Shown piece by piece: positions 16,905 to 24,658 of a DNA stretch of 32,729 nt. The stretch's first letter is position 1. The number at the start of each line of letters is the position of its first letter. Below the pieces are notes generated by a model, which was given only the letters and a program-made list of their open reading frames with translations, did no database searches and was not told where the DNA came from. The position numbers and the translations under genes were made by a program. This DNA comes from JBILCM01 sp044353165 (GTDB lineage Bacteria; Bacillota; Bacilli; Paenibacillales; YIM-B00363): positions 1 to 32,729 of the forward strand of contig JBILCM010000022.1 of assembly GCA_044353165.1 (NCBI GenBank), given 5' to 3'.

Positions 16905-18956
16905 ATGAAAGCAATCTTGATACTTTTGTTTGTCTTTATTGCTTGTATATTTACGTCTTCGAATGCTCACGCAAGTGGATATTGGGCAACTGCAAGCAGT
17001 TCAATATATTTATCAGACGTAGGGAAATTAAGTGACTCCGGGTTTGCGATGGTCAACGTTGGATACGATATCGTTAGCGTTACGGCAACCAATGATGGAA
17101 CGGGCCAAATGACAACGACTTATTCAGGGTCTAACATAGAAGTGAATTGGTCGGGTGGTGTAGGTGAGACAACTTCATCTACAGAGTGGCGATGGGATTA
17201 TAGTAATACAACCTGTGGAAGTGGAGAACCCACTTGCAATTGGACCAAATCAATACCACCAGCCTCAAGGAATGTATCATTCAATATTTCACAAGGGTCT
17301 GCAAGCTATGACGGGAATGGAACGATCGCATATTTTGGTTTTGGTGCTCCCAACAATCCGGAGTGGAATATGAAACATTGTTCCGCGACGGCCAGTGGAA
17401 CAACAACACAAAATGGAACATCAAGTTCATCATGTGGTTTTGGAGTCATCGCAGACATTGTGGGTCCTGCACAATCAATTATAAGTCCGAGTGGCGCTGG
17501 ATACGGTGCTGCCAGTTGCAGTTCGAAGATGAGTTTATATGTTGAAGTAACAGCGTACAAAAATAAAACAGCAACCAACGACGCAAGCTGTGAGTTTCAG
17601 CGGTTTTGGTATGACTACTCAGGTTCGGCTATGTGGGAGTACCCCGTGACGAGCGATACGACGACATGGAGCTACAGTGGAACAGTTCAATATACATATA
17701 GATATTGGGTGGCGAACTCGCCGCCAAGTGTGGTGGTCAATCATGACGCGCCGACACCTTTGTATCGGGGAACGACGGTAACATTCCAAGCGAATGCGTT
17801 CGATGCAGACGGGGACATTGTGAGTCAGGGGTGGACAGGGCTTTGGTCGGGCATAGGCTCAAGAACATACACGACGACAGCGTTAGGATCAGTGACAACG
17901 AGTTATTATGCAACAGATAATTTGGGAGAGACAACAACAGCATCAGCTACGGTGTCAGTGGTGAATCGGTTGCCTACGGTTTCGGTAACGAATCCATCCA
18001 GTTCGAGTCCGAACTATCCAACCATGTTTTCAACAAAGAGGCCTGTGATCGGGTGGCAGCATCAAGATGAAGACGGCGATGCACAGTCGGGATTTCAACT
18101 TCGGATCTATCGATATGGCGGAATCCTGCAACAGGATAGCGGCGTTATCACGACGAGTGCATCGCAGTGGACACCCACAATCGATTTACCCGAGAATGTC
18201 GATTTTTATGTAGTGGCTCGAAGTTTCGATGGCTTCGACTGGGGGAATTACAGTGAACCTACGTTTTTCCGGATTACAACGAACCGCGCGCCGATTGCCA
18301 GCTTTGGATGGACACCTGCGCTGATTTATGAAGGGGATGTGGTGCAATTGATCAATACGACCACGGATCCGGATCAGGATGCGGTGACGTATCAATGGAA
18401 AATAACGGATCCATTAGGGACATTAAGTATAAGCACCCATAAGAATTTGGACTTGCTCAGTGTGAAGCGGGGCATGTATACGGCGCAGCTTCGCGCTACA
18501 GACGCGAAAGGTGCGTTCCATGAAATCACACGCACGTTCACGGTGCAAGATCTCGCTATTCTTGGACAGGTAGGACACACATCGGAATGGGAGGCTTACC
18601 GCCAATCGTGGAACAGTAAATATCCACTTGCAGTCCGTGCGTCGGATGAATTCTGGGCCGGGGAAGCGCTTGTGCTTCGTGCGCGAGTTACAGATACAAC
18701 TGTCAGCGGCACGAAAGCGCAAGGGGTGACAGCGGAGTTGTTAACAACCTCAAATATCGAGACGTTGTCCCCGCTCGGTACGGGTGATTTCGGAGGCACA
18801 ATGATTCGAACCCAACACGCCAAGCAGTTGGTTGGGGGAACGCATGTGATGCGGTTTACAGTCCAATGGTCGAACGGACATGTAGAATACGCGGATGTAT
18901 CCTTCAGAATATCCGGGAGAATCGAAGATGTGATTGTTAATCAGCAACGGTTGTGA
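16905..18956 (+). CDS. Large secreted protein with PKD-like domains
   Basis: A 683-residue exported protein. The signal peptide is about residues 1-24 (ends NAHASG). Residues 25-270 form an unrecognised Ser/Thr/Gly-rich domain with six cysteines, which could make three disulfides. Residues about 272-352 and 459-548 look like PKD or Ig-like domains (VTFQANAFDADGDI; VVQLINTTTDPDQDAVTYQW). Residues about 353-458 look fibronectin-III-like (RPVIGWQHQDEDGDAQSGFQ). Residues 550-683 form a further beta-rich domain. There is no sortase motif, transmembrane anchor or enzyme site. AGGAGGG lies upstream. The first 700 bases are AT-rich compared with the rest. The likely role is adhesin or cargo of the Tad-like machine; this is inference. 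Confidence 0.75.
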   Translation: MKAILILLFVFIACIFTSSNAHASGYWATASSSIYLSDVGKLSDSGFAMVNVGYDIVSVTATNDGTGQMTTTYSGSNIEVNWSGGVGETTSSTEWRWDYSNTTCGSGEPTCNWTKSIPPASRNVSFNISQGSASYDGNGTIAYFGFGAPNNPEWNMKHCSATASGTTTQNGTSSSSCGFGVIADIVGPAQSIISPSGAGYGAASCSSKMSLYVEVTAYKNKTATNDASCEFQRFWYDYSGSAMWEYPVTSDTTTWSYSGTVQYTYRYWVANSPPSVVVNHDAPTPLYRGTTVTFQANAFDADGDIVSQGWTGLWSGIGSRTYTTTALGSVTTSYYATDNLGETTTASATVSVVNRLPTVSVTNPSSSSPNYPTMFSTKRPVIGWQHQDEDGDAQSGFQLRIYRYGGILQQDSGVITTSASQWTPTIDLPENVDFYVVARSFDGFDWGNYSEPTFFRITTNRAPIASFGWTPALIYEGDVVQLINTTTDPDQDAVTYQWKITDPLGTLSISTHKNLDLLSVKRGMYTAQLRATDAKGAFHEITRTFTVQDLAILGQVGHTSEWEAYRQSWNSKYPLAVRASDEFWAGEALVLRARVTDTTVSGTKAQGVTAELLTTSNIETLSPLGTGDFGGTMIRTQHAKQLVGGTHVMRFTVQWSNGHVEYADVSFRISGRIEDVIVNQQRL

Positions 18957-18961
18957 AAACA

Positions 18962-19049
18962 CTATCCACAGGGAAAAATGGCGAAATGACTCGAAAAACA
19001 AGCAGTTATACACAATATCCACAGCAACTTACCCAGAAACTGTGGATAA
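18962..19049. promoter_or_regulatory. Cluster of four DnaA-box-like sites
   Basis: Four 9-mers match the DnaA box TTATNCACA with zero or one mismatch: CTATCCACA (18962-18970), TTATACACA (19006-19014, exact), ATATCCACA (19015-19023) and TGTGGATAA (19041-19049, exact on the minus strand). AT-rich DNA follows at 19044-19100. The site lies between two convergent genes, so it is not a promoter for either. B. subtilis is known to carry DnaA-box clusters outside oriC that hold back initiation. No dnaA or dnaN is near, which argues against a replication origin. Confidence 0.6.
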
Positions 19050-19091
19050 ATAAAATAAACCATATATTGTCATTTGAGTAAATGATTCAAA

Positions 19092-21011
19092 TTATTCAAT
19101 GAGGTTTTCCCATTCCTTATACGTTGTGGTGAGAAGCATTCTGTCCTCATCGATTTGATTTTGCAGTTTTTCGACAGCATTGTAGTCCTTAAAAATGTCC
19201 GGATCGGCGAGTTTCAATTCGAAGTCGGATATCCGTTGTTCAGTGGTAGCAATAATCTGTTCCAACTGCTCTATGCGGCGTTGGCGAGCGCGGTCTTCCC
19301 GTTTGGATTGTTTCACAGCTTCGTATGTGGAGGCGACGGGCATTGACGGTACTGAAGGTCGCAAGTTGTTGTTCATGGAAGCTAATTCGGCAATTTCTTC
19401 CTTTTTGGCTATATAATCGTCGTAATTTCCTAGGAAATGTTGAACGCCGTCGGACGACAACTCCAGCACAAACTCCGCAATCCGGTTCAGAAAATAACGA
19501 TCATGCGAAATGAACAGGATGGTGCCTTCATAGTCCAACAGGGCGGATTCGAGCACTTCCTTGCTCACGAGGTCAAGATGGTTTGTGGGCTCGTCCATAA
19601 TTAGCACATTGGCATTGAGCAACATGAGTTTGGCCAACGCGACGCGGGCTTTCTCACCACCGCTGAGGGCGGAGATTTTCTTGAGCACGTCTTCGCCAAG
19701 GAAGAGGAAGTTTCCTAATACGGTGCGAATACGCACTTCCTCGAGATGTGGGAAGGTGTTCCACAGCTCTTCGAGCACGGTGTTGTTTTTATTCAGCCCA
19801 GTCTGTTCTTGATCGTAATAACCGATGGTTACATTCGTCCCCCAGACGATGCGGCCGTGTGTTGGTTCCATCGTGCCGACCAATGCTTTAAGTAAAGTTG
19901 TTTTGCCAATACCGTTGGGCCCGATGAGTGCAATGGCATCTCCGCGGTGGGCGGTGAAGCTGACGTTCTGGAACAAAGGGGCTTGTTCTGCACTGTAAGA
20001 CATGGCAAGTTGTTGTACATCGAGTACATCTTTACCGGATGCGCGTTCTACTTCAAAGCGGAACGTCGCTTTGCGCAAATCTCCGCGGGGTCGATCGACC
20101 GGGACGATGCGATCGAGCATGGCACGTCGACTTTGCGCGCGTTTGGTCGTGGAAGCTCGAGCGATATTGCGTTGAATGAAATCTTCCATGCGCGCAATTT
20201 CATCTTGTTGGCGATCATACACGCGCAGATTGCGCTCGTGTTCGGCGGCTTTCAGCTCAATGAAACGCGTGTAGTTGCCTGTATATTTGCGCGTTGATGT
20301 TCTTTCAATTTCATAGATGGTGTCGACCAGCGCGTCTAGGAAATATCGGTCGTGAGAGACCACCAATACGGCGCCGGGATAATTGCGAAGCCACGCTTCG
20401 AGCCAACGGAGTGTCGCGATGTCGAGGTGGTTTGTCGGTTCATCCAACAAGAGCAAGTCCGGCTTGATTAAGAGAAGTCTGGCCAAGGCCAAGCGAGTTT
20501 TCTGTCCGCCGCTTAAACTCGACACGGTTGTGCTGGGGTCTGTGTCGCCAAATCCCATCCCGTGCAGCACGCTGCGAATGTTCGCTTCCATGGCGTAACC
20601 GCCTTGTTTTTGGAACATTTCAGCGAGAGCGGCATATTTGGTGATCATTTGATCATATATCTCTTCGTTTGCGGTTAGGGCAGGGTCTGACATCTGTGTT
20701 TCCAACTCGCGAAGCTCAGTCTCCGTAGCCAATAATGAAGCGAACACGGCGCGCATCTCGTAGGCGATGGATTGATCGGACTGCAAGCCGCTCTTCTGAT
20801 CCAGATAACCGATCGTCGTACCTTTGGCTATGAACAACTGGCCATGGTCATGCACGGTTTCACCTGCGAGAATACGCAAGAACGTGGACTTGCCTGCGCC
20901 ATTCGCTCCCACAAGGCCGATGCGATCGCGTGCGCTGACTTGTATATTCACTTTGGAGAGAATGGCATTCGCTCCGTAACTTTTGTCGATTCCTGAAGCC
21001 TGCAGTAACAT
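19092..21011 (-). CDS. ydiF: ABC-F family ATPase (YdiF-like)
   Basis: A 639-residue soluble protein with two ABC ATPase domains and no membrane segments. Domain 1 has GANGAGKST, LSGGQKTRLALARLL and LLLDEPTNHLD. Domain 2 has GPNGIGKTT, LSGGEKARVALAKLM and LIMDEPTNHLD. A linker and a C-terminal coiled coil (REDRARQRRIEQLEQII) complete the ABC-F plan. ABC-F proteins bind the ribosome E site and relieve stalls or give antibiotic protection. GGAGG lies before the ATG at 21011. Neighbouring moaC, tatA and groESL match the ydiF region of B. subtilis, which supports the YdiF assignment. The protein is intact. Confidence 0.92.
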   Translation of the reverse strand: MLLQASGIDKSYGANAILSKVNIQVSARDRIGLVGANGAGKSTFLRILAGETVHDHGQLFIAKGTTIGYLDQKSGLQSDQSIAYEMRAVFASLLATETELRELETQMSDPALTANEEIYDQMITKYAALAEMFQKQGGYAMEANIRSVLHGMGFGDTDPSTTVSSLSGGQKTRLALARLLLIKPDLLLLDEPTNHLDIATLRWLEAWLRNYPGAVLVVSHDRYFLDALVDTIYEIERTSTRKYTGNYTRFIELKAAEHERNLRVYDRQQDEIARMEDFIQRNIARASTTKRAQSRRAMLDRIVPVDRPRGDLRKATFRFEVERASGKDVLDVQQLAMSYSAEQAPLFQNVSFTAHRGDAIALIGPNGIGKTTLLKALVGTMEPTHGRIVWGTNVTIGYYDQEQTGLNKNNTVLEELWNTFPHLEEVRIRTVLGNFLFLGEDVLKKISALSGGEKARVALAKLMLLNANVLIMDEPTNHLDLVSKEVLESALLDYEGTILFISHDRYFLNRIAEFVLELSSDGVQHFLGNYDDYIAKKEEIAELASMNNNLRPSVPSMPVASTYEAVKQSKREDRARQRRIEQLEQIIATTEQRISDFELKLADPDIFKDYNAVEKLQNQIDEDRMLLTTTYKEWENLIE

Positions 21012-21039
21012 GATGAAATTCCTCCGTGTCCGAACTGCG

Positions 21040-21067
21040 GTTACAATCCAGTGTATCGGAATTTCAA
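21040..21067 (-). promoter_or_regulatory. Candidate promoter of the ABC-F gene
   Basis: Read on the minus strand, TTGAAA (21062-21067) is followed after 16 bases by TGTAAC (21040-21045), a four-of-six match to the -10 box. It lies 29 bases before the ABC-F start. The match is modest, so this is tentative. Confidence 0.35.
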
Positions 21068-21173
21068 GTCGGTGACTAGCGACGATTGATGGCGAGATGC
21101 GTTAAAAAACCAACCTATGGTACAATGAAATATATGTAATAACTTTTTTGGGTGTGTTCATGGAGGTGCGCGA

Positions 21174-21872
21174 GTGCAGAACCATCGCACAGAGATGAGC
21201 CATGCGCCTGCGAATGAGGCGAAACAGCAATTGCGCGCGCACATGAAGTCCATCCGCGATGGACTGGGTGCTAGCGCGCGCGAGGAGAAGTCTGCTGAGG
21301 TATGCAGACTTCTGATGTCGCAATGGGCGGAGCTATTGCGTGGCGGTGCCGATGCGAGGGACGCATCGGAGGGACCCCCGCCGCCTATCATATTGGCGGC
21401 ATTCGTGCCAGCACGTTCGGAAGTGAACGTGCTGGCGTGGATGCGCTGGTGCTGGGCGCAGCGCATACCTGTGGCTGTGCCGCGCGTGGAACTCGCGGCA
21501 CGCACCATGACCCTGCGCTACATCGCAGGGGAACACGAGCTGATGCCGGGGCCCTACGGCATCAGACAGCCGGCGCCGCACGCACCGCTGGCGCCGCAGC
21601 CCGGCCCGGACACGCGCACGCGCATGCTCATGCTCGTGCCCGGGCTCGCCTTCGACGCCGCAGGCCGGCGTCTAGGCTACGGCGGAGGCTACTACGATCG
21701 CCTCCTCCAGACGTGCCGCCCCGCGATCGACAGCGGGGCGCTCACCCTCATTGCGCCTGCCTTCGCGGCGCAAATTCGAGATGTCGTGCCGACCCAACCG
21801 CACGACATCGCTGTCCACTTCGTTGTCACCGAAGCGGGTGTCATCGATTGTTCACAATTTCAATCGGAATAG
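21174..21872 (+). CDS. 5-formyltetrahydrofolate cyclo-ligase
   Basis: Converts 5-formyltetrahydrofolate to 5,10-methenyltetrahydrofolate using ATP. The GTG at 21174 is chosen because TGGAGGTG lies 6 bases upstream; it gives 232 residues, somewhat longer than the roughly 190 usual for the family. Family blocks are present: an N-terminal KQQLRAHMKSIRDGL, a central LMLVPGLAFDAAGRRLGYGGGYYDRLL with the glycine-rich signature, and a C-terminal VVPTQPHDIAVHFVVT. The extra length falls in an Ala/Gly/Pro-rich insert near residues 55-70. Codons from about 21340 to 21740 are extremely GC-rich compared with both flanks. It may be the first gene of the following transcript. Confidence 0.88.
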   Translation: MQNHRTEMSHAPANEAKQQLRAHMKSIRDGLGASAREEKSAEVCRLLMSQWAELLRGGADARDASEGPPPPIILAAFVPARSEVNVLAWMRWCWAQRIPVAVPRVELAARTMTLRYIAGEHELMPGPYGIRQPAPHAPLAPQPGPDTRTRMLMLVPGLAFDAAGRRLGYGGGYYDRLLQTCRPAIDSGALTLIAPAFAAQIRDVVPTQPHDIAVHFVVTEAGVIDCSQFQSE

Positions 21873-21927
21873 ATGAAACCGCGCCGCATATCGCGGGTAC
21901 ATAATGATAGAGAGAGGAAGCCGTGAG

Positions 21928-22395
21928 ATGGACTTCACACATTTTAACGAGCAAGGTCGAGCCCGTATGGTGGACATCAGCGGGAAGCCGGATACACCGC
22001 GCAATGCGGTGGCAACAACGACGGTGCAGATGCGGCCGGAGACGTTGCTAGCGATACGTTCGCGCACCATTGGTAAAGGCGATGTGCTGGCCGTTGCCCA
22101 AGTGGCAGGGATCATGGCCGCCAAGCGCACGTCCGAGTTGATCCCGATGTGCCACCCGATTCGCATTACCGGTGTCGACATTGCGTTCAGCGATAACGGC
22201 AAAGATCAACTCTTCATCGAGGCTTCGGTCCGAACGACGGGAAGCACCGGCGTTGAGATGGAAGCTCTCACGGCGGTGTCCATAGCGGCTTTGACGGTAT
22301 ACGACATGTGCAAAGCCATCGACAAGGCCATGACCATCGGTTCAACCCAGCTCCAACGCAAAACAGGCGGGAAGAGCGGAGACTACATACGCTAA
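21928..22395 (+). CDS. moaC: Cyclic pyranopterin monophosphate synthase MoaC
   Basis: Catalyses the second half of cyclic pyranopterin monophosphate formation in molybdenum cofactor synthesis. Signatures include FNEQGRARMVDIS, AAKRTSELIPMCHPI (conserved Lys, His and Cys region) and VEMEALTAVSIAALTVYDMCKAIDK. The frame opens at 21904, but the ATG at 21928 has AGAGGAAG at better spacing and gives 155 residues, the normal MoaC length. It is followed by two more molybdopterin genes. MoaA and the MPT synthase genes are not in the window. Confidence 0.93.
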   Translation: MDFTHFNEQGRARMVDISGKPDTPRNAVATTTVQMRPETLLAIRSRTIGKGDVLAVAQVAGIMAAKRTSELIPMCHPIRITGVDIAFSDNGKDQLFIEASVRTTGSTGVEMEALTAVSIAALTVYDMCKAIDKAMTIGSTQLQRKTGGKSGDYIR

Positions 22396-22415
22396 ACCAT
22401 GGAGGAGAGAACCAC

Positions 22416-22898
22416 ATGCGGTGGCGAACGACGATCTTAACAGCCAGCGACCGGGGATCTAGAGAAGACATTGAATTGACGAGTGCGCTCGTCATCCGTG
22501 AACTCGTCGAAGAGGAACTGCACGGCGAGATTGTGGATGAGCGAATTGTTCCTGAAGAGACCGATGAGATCAGGGCAGCCCTCATTGAGATGTCGGAATA
22601 TTACCAAGCCCATCTCATTCTGACACTCGGCGGCGTCGGACTGACGACCAAGGACGTCACCCCGGAGGCGACGCGATTGGTGGCGAATCGGGAAGTTCCC
22701 GGGTTCGCTGAAGTCATTCGCAGCAGTCTTCGCGCAGCGGGTCTGCCTTCGGCACATTTTTGCGGGACGGCAGGAATACGCAATCAGACGTTGATCGTGA
22801 ATTTGCCGGGATCGCCTCAAAGTGTGAGCAGAGCGATGCTTGCGCTCATCCCGGATTTGGAGTTATCCCTCTTTAACATCCAAGGGAGGGAGCTGTAA
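22416..22898 (+). CDS. MogA/MoaB-family molybdopterin adenylyltransferase
   Basis: A 160-residue protein of the MoCF-binding fold that activates molybdopterin by adenylation in the cytoplasm. Signatures are TASDRGSRED at the N-terminus, TLGGVGLTTKDVTPEATR in the middle and GIRNQTLIVNLPGSP near the end. The central motif differs from the usual TTGGTG: valine replaces threonine in GGVG, and Leu-Gly-Gly replaces Thr-Gly-Gly. GGAGGAGA lies 7 bases before the ATG at 22416; the longer frame upstream overlaps moaC and is not used. It sits between moaC and a MoeA-like gene, as expected. Confidence 0.87.
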   Translation: MRWRTTILTASDRGSREDIELTSALVIRELVEEELHGEIVDERIVPEETDEIRAALIEMSEYYQAHLILTLGGVGLTTKDVTPEATRLVANREVPGFAEVIRSSLRAAGLPSAHFCGTAGIRNQTLIVNLPGSPQSVSRAMLALIPDLELSLFNIQGREL

Positions 22899-22903
22899 AG
22901 CGC

Positions 22904-23926
22904 ATGAAGCCAGAGCGAATGATGACAGAAGTCCGTGTGCAAGACGCGATCGGCTTGCGGCTGGGACACGACCTCACGCGGATTATCCCTGGGGAGTTCA
23001 AAGGGCAAGCGTTCCGCAGAGGGCACGTAATCACAGCGGAAGACATTCCGCTCCTGCTCGATATCGGCAAGGAACATATCTACATTCTGGATGTTCCAGC
23101 GGGATGGTTGCACGAAGAAGATGCCGCCCTACGGATGGCGCAAGCGGTGATCGGGGAAAATGTGGAATATACCGAACCTCGGGAAGGCAAGGTCACGATC
23201 AAGTCAACCATCCGTGGATTAGCGAAGGTACATGAACCGTTCATCCATGCTGTCAATGCCATCGAGCATGTCGTATTTTCAACCATCACCACCCATACCG
23301 TCGTCCAACCAGGCACACCACTGGCGGCCACGCGAGTGGTGCCGCTCGTTGTGGAAGAGCAGACGGTCGATGCATTCGAACAGATTGCGCGTCATTACCG
23401 CAACACGCAGGCATACCCGTTACTCGAAGTAAAGCCTTTGCGGCAGCTCCAAGTGGGGATCATCACGACGGGAAGTGAAGTATTCACCGGCCGTATTGAA
23501 GACAAATTCGGTCCCGTATTGCGCCAAAAACTCGAAGCGCTCGGTTCTCAGGTCATGGAGCAGCGGTATTCACCGGATGATACAGACAGTATCCAACAGC
23601 ATATTCATGCATACCAACAGCTTGGGGTGGACCTCATCCTGGTCACGGGCGGCATGTCGGTCGATCCCGATGATCGGACACCCGGCGCGATCAAACAAGC
23701 GGGCGCCACCATTGTGTCCTACGGGACACCGATGTTGCCTGGTTCGATGATGCTGATGGGATACATTCCCAACCAGGGCGACGATATCCCGATTCTCGGC
23801 TTACCAGGGGCCGTCATCTATGAACCGTACACTTCCTTCGATGCATTGCTGCCGCGCATTTGCGCAGGTGAGCGCATTGAGCGTCAAGACATCGTCACGA
23901 TGGGGTATGGGGGATTGCTGAAATAA
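22904..23926 (+). CDS. MoeA-like molybdopterin-binding protein (short form)
   Basis: A 340-residue protein with an N-terminal SAF-like stretch (LGHDLTRIIPGEFKGQAFRRGHVIT) and a C-terminal MoCF-binding domain (LQVGIITTGSEVFTGRIEDKF cut to its core, VTGGMSVDPDDRTP, LGLPGAVIYEP). True MoeA proteins are about 400 residues with four domains. This one lacks their domain order and resembles the shorter molybdopterin-binding proteins found beside molybdenum hydroxylase genes. It may help insert molybdenum or hand over the cofactor. GGGAGGG upstream is 13 bases from the ATG, which is long, so the exact start is less sure. It follows the MogA-like stop by 5 bases. Confidence 0.8.
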   Translation: MKPERMMTEVRVQDAIGLRLGHDLTRIIPGEFKGQAFRRGHVITAEDIPLLLDIGKEHIYILDVPAGWLHEEDAALRMAQAVIGENVEYTEPREGKVTIKSTIRGLAKVHEPFIHAVNAIEHVVFSTITTHTVVQPGTPLAATRVVPLVVEEQTVDAFEQIARHYRNTQAYPLLEVKPLRQLQVGIITTGSEVFTGRIEDKFGPVLRQKLEALGSQVMEQRYSPDDTDSIQQHIHAYQQLGVDLILVTGGMSVDPDDRTPGAIKQAGATIVSYGTPMLPGSMMLMGYIPNQGDDIPILGLPGAVIYEPYTSFDALLPRICAGERIERQDIVTMGYGGLLK

Positions 23927-23948
23927 CAGACAACGAGGAGGAAAAAGG

Positions 23949-24200
23949 ATGTTTCAGAATATTGGCCCTGTGGGCATTCTGCTTATTGTGATCATCGCGC
24001 TCATTTTGTTCGGACCCAACAAGCTTCCTGAACTCGGCCGCTCCCTGGGCCGCACCATTCGCGAGTTTAAAGAAGGCACCAAAGACATACTCAAAGACAG
24101 TGACAATGACACAGATACAGATACACAACAACGATCACAGACATCTGCGAATGCGGAATTGCCGCAAAAGCAACAAGAGGATAAGCGATTGCCCGATTAA
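23949..24200 (+). CDS. tatA: Twin-arginine translocase subunit TatA
   Basis: An 83-residue protein with the Tat pore-subunit plan: one N-terminal membrane helix (GPVGILLIVIIALILFG), the FGPNKLPELGRSLG hinge and amphipathic helix, and an acidic and Gln-rich tail. TatA forms the export pore for folded proteins carrying Arg-Arg signals, including many molybdoenzymes and hydrogenases. GAGGAGG lies upstream. It follows three molybdenum-cofactor genes, which makes functional sense. No tatC gene follows here; groES is next. Confidence 0.93.
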   Translation: MFQNIGPVGILLIVIIALILFGPNKLPELGRSLGRTIREFKEGTKDILKDSDNDTDTDTQQRSQTSANAELPQKQQEDKRLPD

Positions 24201-24235
24201 CTTGGGGTCGATTGGAAAAATTTTTATTCGCCCAC

Positions 24236-24264
24236 TTGAAAATGAATCCAAAAATCAGTACAAT
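24236..24264 (+). promoter_or_regulatory. SigA-type promoter of groESL
   Basis: TTGAAA (24236-24241) and TACAAT (24259-24264) are spaced by exactly 17 bases. The expected transcription start falls just before or within the CIRCE element, the usual arrangement for HrcA control of groESL. Confidence 0.85.
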
Positions 24265-24278
24265 CAGAATCGTGAGTG

Positions 24279-24305
24279 TTAGCACTAAACGTCGTTGAGT
24301 GCTAA
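24279..24305. promoter_or_regulatory. CIRCE operator (HrcA binding site)
   Basis: The inverted repeat TTAGCACTA-N9-GAGTGCTAA matches the CIRCE consensus TTAGCACTC-N9-GAGTGCTAA with one mismatch, at the last base of the left arm. It lies between the groESL promoter and groES, so HrcA should repress the operon and heat should relieve it. Confidence 0.95.
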
Positions 24306-24351
24306 CAAAATAAACATTATCGAACACCATTTGAAGGAGGCCATTACAGTC

Positions 24352-24633
24352 ATGATGAAACCGTTGGGAGATCGCGTAGTACTCGAAGCAGTTGCGAAAG
24401 AAGAGACGACAGCGAGCGGTATTGTATTGCCGGACACGGCGAAAGAGAAGCCGCAAGAAGGCAAAGTTGTTGCCGTCGGTCCAGGAGTGTATAAGGATGG
24501 GGAGCGTATTCCGTTGGATGTGAAGGAAGGCGACCGCGTCATTTTCTCAAAATATGCAGGTACCGAAGTGAAATTCGAAGGCCGCGAGCTTTTGATTATG
24601 CGTGAGAGCGATATTCTTGCGATTCTAGGCTAA
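24352..24633 (+). CDS. groES: Co-chaperonin GroES
   Basis: The heptameric lid of the GroEL chaperonin. The sequence MKPLGDRVVLEAVAKEETTASGIVLP (given here only in part) opens the family. The mobile loop covers EETTASGIVLPD, and the ending IMRESDILAIL is standard. Length is 92 or 93 residues depending on which of two adjacent ATGs (24352 or 24355) is used; AAGGAGG lies 11 to 14 bases upstream. The frame is open back to 24295, but that part contains CIRCE and is not coding. It is followed by groEL after 25 bases. Confidence 0.97.
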   Translation: MMKPLGDRVVLEAVAKEETTASGIVLPDTAKEKPQEGKVVAVGPGVYKDGERIPLDVKEGDRVIFSKYAGTEVKFEGRELLIMRESDILAILG

Positions 24634-24658
24634 AACTATTCAGGAGGTCGGAAAAACC

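Noticed and set aside
19016..19048. Inverted repeat TATCCACAG / CTGTGGATA as a terminator
   Set aside because: There is no T tract on either side, and the arms coincide with DnaA boxes, which explain the repeat better.
18957..19091. Possible chromosomal replication origin
   Set aside because: No dnaA, dnaN or other origin genes lie nearby; an extra-oriC DnaA-box cluster is a simpler reading.
21302..21904. 200-codon open frame overlapping the cyclo-ligase gene
   Set aside because: It is an Arg/Ala/His-rich frame created by the extreme GC content; the in-frame cyclo-ligase has real family motifs and a ribosome site.
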